Positions 5,361-6,326 of a DNA stretch of 6,326 nucleotides are shown piece by piece. Both the position numbers and the translations under genes were made by a program. The notes under the pieces are model-generated. The model had not been told where the DNA came from. It ran no database searches and saw only the letters and a program-made list of their open reading frames with translations. This DNA comes from an uncultured Candidatus Melainabacteria bacterium. GTDB taxonomy: Bacteria > Cyanobacteriota > Vampirovibrionia > Gastranaerophilales > Gastranaerophilaceae. Position 1 is the first letter of the stretch; the number at the start of each line of letters is the position of its first letter. The stretch spans positions 1 through 6,326 of the forward strand of contig CAMHMW010000105.1 of assembly GCA_946186335.1 (NCBI GenBank). The letters run 5' to 3'.

Positions 5361-6326
5361 ATGAAAAAGAATTTAAGCTTATTATTAGCAGCGATGATGG
5401 TTCTAAACACATTAACGGTTACTGCCTTTGCGTGGGAAAGTCCGTTAAAAAAATACAGTCTCTATGATGACGTAATGAATATGCCTCCGCAACAGGATGA
5501 CGGAACTGGCAGAGAACGCGGTATGGGTGATTATTATAACGAATCACTCGGCAAAAAATTACATGACGGTAACGGACAGCCCGGAGCAGCAACCTCTGAC
5601 GGACAACCGGCAGAAGTTGACAGCACAACAGCAAAAATTCAGGATTTGAAAAACTTCCACCCCGAACCTATATATGAAAGAGAGGGTACCCGTAACCAGA
5701 TATTAAGAGAATCTTCAAGAAACGTATATTCTGATCCTTCAGAAACTCCTTCATGGAAAGAAGGTCCTATATTCTACGCAGAACCAACCCTTGAAAGTAT
5801 TATTCTGAAATACCGTAAAAGCGATTTCGCAGGATGTATGCAGGAATGTGAAGCCTATGTAAGAAAATATCCGGCAGATACTCTGGGTTATTACTATCTT
5901 GCAATGTGCTATACAAAATGCAGCGAAAAAGATAAGGCAATCAGGGCCTATGAACAGGTTATCGCTCTTAATGATAATCCGATGATAGTAAAATATGCAA
6001 CAAACGGAAGAAACTGTATTCTGGAAAATGACACGGAAGCATGTTTTGAGAGAGTTAACGAGCCTGAATTGATTTATCCGTATAAACACCTTGCTGATAT
6101 TGATTTGCAACCGGTTGATCCGCAGATCTTAATAAACAGAAATCTGTCACAGTTAAGACTTAAACTTTCACCGGTTGAGGCAGTAAATTCTGACAATCCG
6201 GAAGATCAAAATGCGTTACGGTTGCCATTCGGAAACCAAAACGACGAATCATTGGATGCATTTATCAACGCTCCGTACGGAAATGGTTTATCACCAAAAG
6301 TTAATCAGGAATATCAACAGTTGCAG
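5361..6326 (+). CDS. Secreted TPR-repeat protein, 3' end outside the window
   Basis: The first 322 codons are present and open to the right edge. The ATG at 5361 follows GAGGAC (5349-5354) at good spacing. The N terminus is a Sec signal peptide: MKKN, a hydrophobic core to about residue 21, and an AFA cleavage site with the mature protein probably starting at W25. Residues 25-135 are polar and low in hydrophobics (Gly, Asp, Pro, Gln), probably a disordered linker. Residues about 144-207 contain two TPR-like repeats, the second clear (YYYLAMCYTKCSEKDKAIRAYEQVIAL). Six cysteines (159, 163, 183, 187, 219, 228) all sit in and just after this region. Residues 230-322 are Asn/Gln/Pro-rich with no clear fold. 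TPRs bind other proteins, so a role in envelope assembly or scaffolding is plausible, but no specific function can be assigned. The location is the periplasm or outside the cell. Confidence 0.9.
   Translation, partial: MKKNLSLLLAAMMVLNTLTVTAFAWESPLKKYSLYDDVMNMPPQQDDGTGRERGMGDYYNESLGKKLHDGNGQPGAATSDGQPAEVDSTTAKIQDLKNFHPEPIYEREGTRNQILRESSRNVYSDPSETPSWKEGPIFYAEPTLESIILKYRKSDFAGCMQECEAYVRKYPADTLGYYYLAMCYTKCSEKDKAIRAYEQVIALNDNPMIVKYATNGRNCILENDTEACFERVNEPELIYPYKHLADIDLQPVDPQILINRNLSQLRLKLSPVEAVNSDNPEDQNALRLPFGNQNDESLDAFINAPYGNGLSPKVNQEYQQLQ

Noticed and set aside
5751..6110. Minus-strand ORF of 119 codons
   Set aside because: It is antisense to the exported TPR gene, which has a signal peptide, an RBS and a continuous frame to the window edge.

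Overview
The window looks like a stretch of ordinary bacterial chromosome from an AT-rich organism. It carries a complete housekeeping secA, a VKOR-DsbA-type fusion, a queH broken by one in-frame stop, and the start of a secreted TPR protein. No DNA, RNA or mobile-element marker fixes the lineage. SecA with a long NBD2 insertion and no C-terminal zinc motif, together with VKOR fused to a thioredoxin-fold domain, would fit the cyanobacterial lineage, for example its AT-rich non-photosynthetic gut relatives (Vampirovibrionia/Melainabacteria). That placement is inference from family knowledge and was not tested.

Layout. Positions 1-175 hold a cluster of GC-rich palindromic intergenic repeats. 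Positions 176-640 hold a 65-codon small ORF, a stretch that looks like broken coding sequence, and a 41-codon ORF with a good ribosome binding site that runs head-on into the 3' end of secA. This patch looks like accessory or decayed DNA. The secA gene (minus strand, 3239 down to 564) encodes 891 residues and is intact. A 220-base AT-rich divergent spacer (3240-3459) contains a small GC-rich hairpin and a candidate promoter. On the plus strand follow the membrane thiol oxidase fusion (3460-4689) and, 20 bases later, queH (4710-5255), whose reading frame is full length apart from a TAA at codon 135. A new promoter-like element precedes an exported TPR protein that runs off the right edge (5361-6326).

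How the genes fit together. SecA drives unfolded proteins through SecYEG. The VKOR-DsbA fusion would put disulfides into exported proteins, using quinone as electron acceptor. The TPR protein has a Sec signal peptide and exactly six cysteines, all packed in the TPR region, so it is a plausible client of both. This export and oxidative-folding theme is inference from co-location, not proof of a dedicated system. QueH is unrelated; it belongs to tRNA queuosine modification. I did not find a convincing new biological system. The points most worth checking are the interrupted queH, the cysteine-rich secreted TPR protein beside the oxidase, and the repeat and broken-gene patch left of secA.
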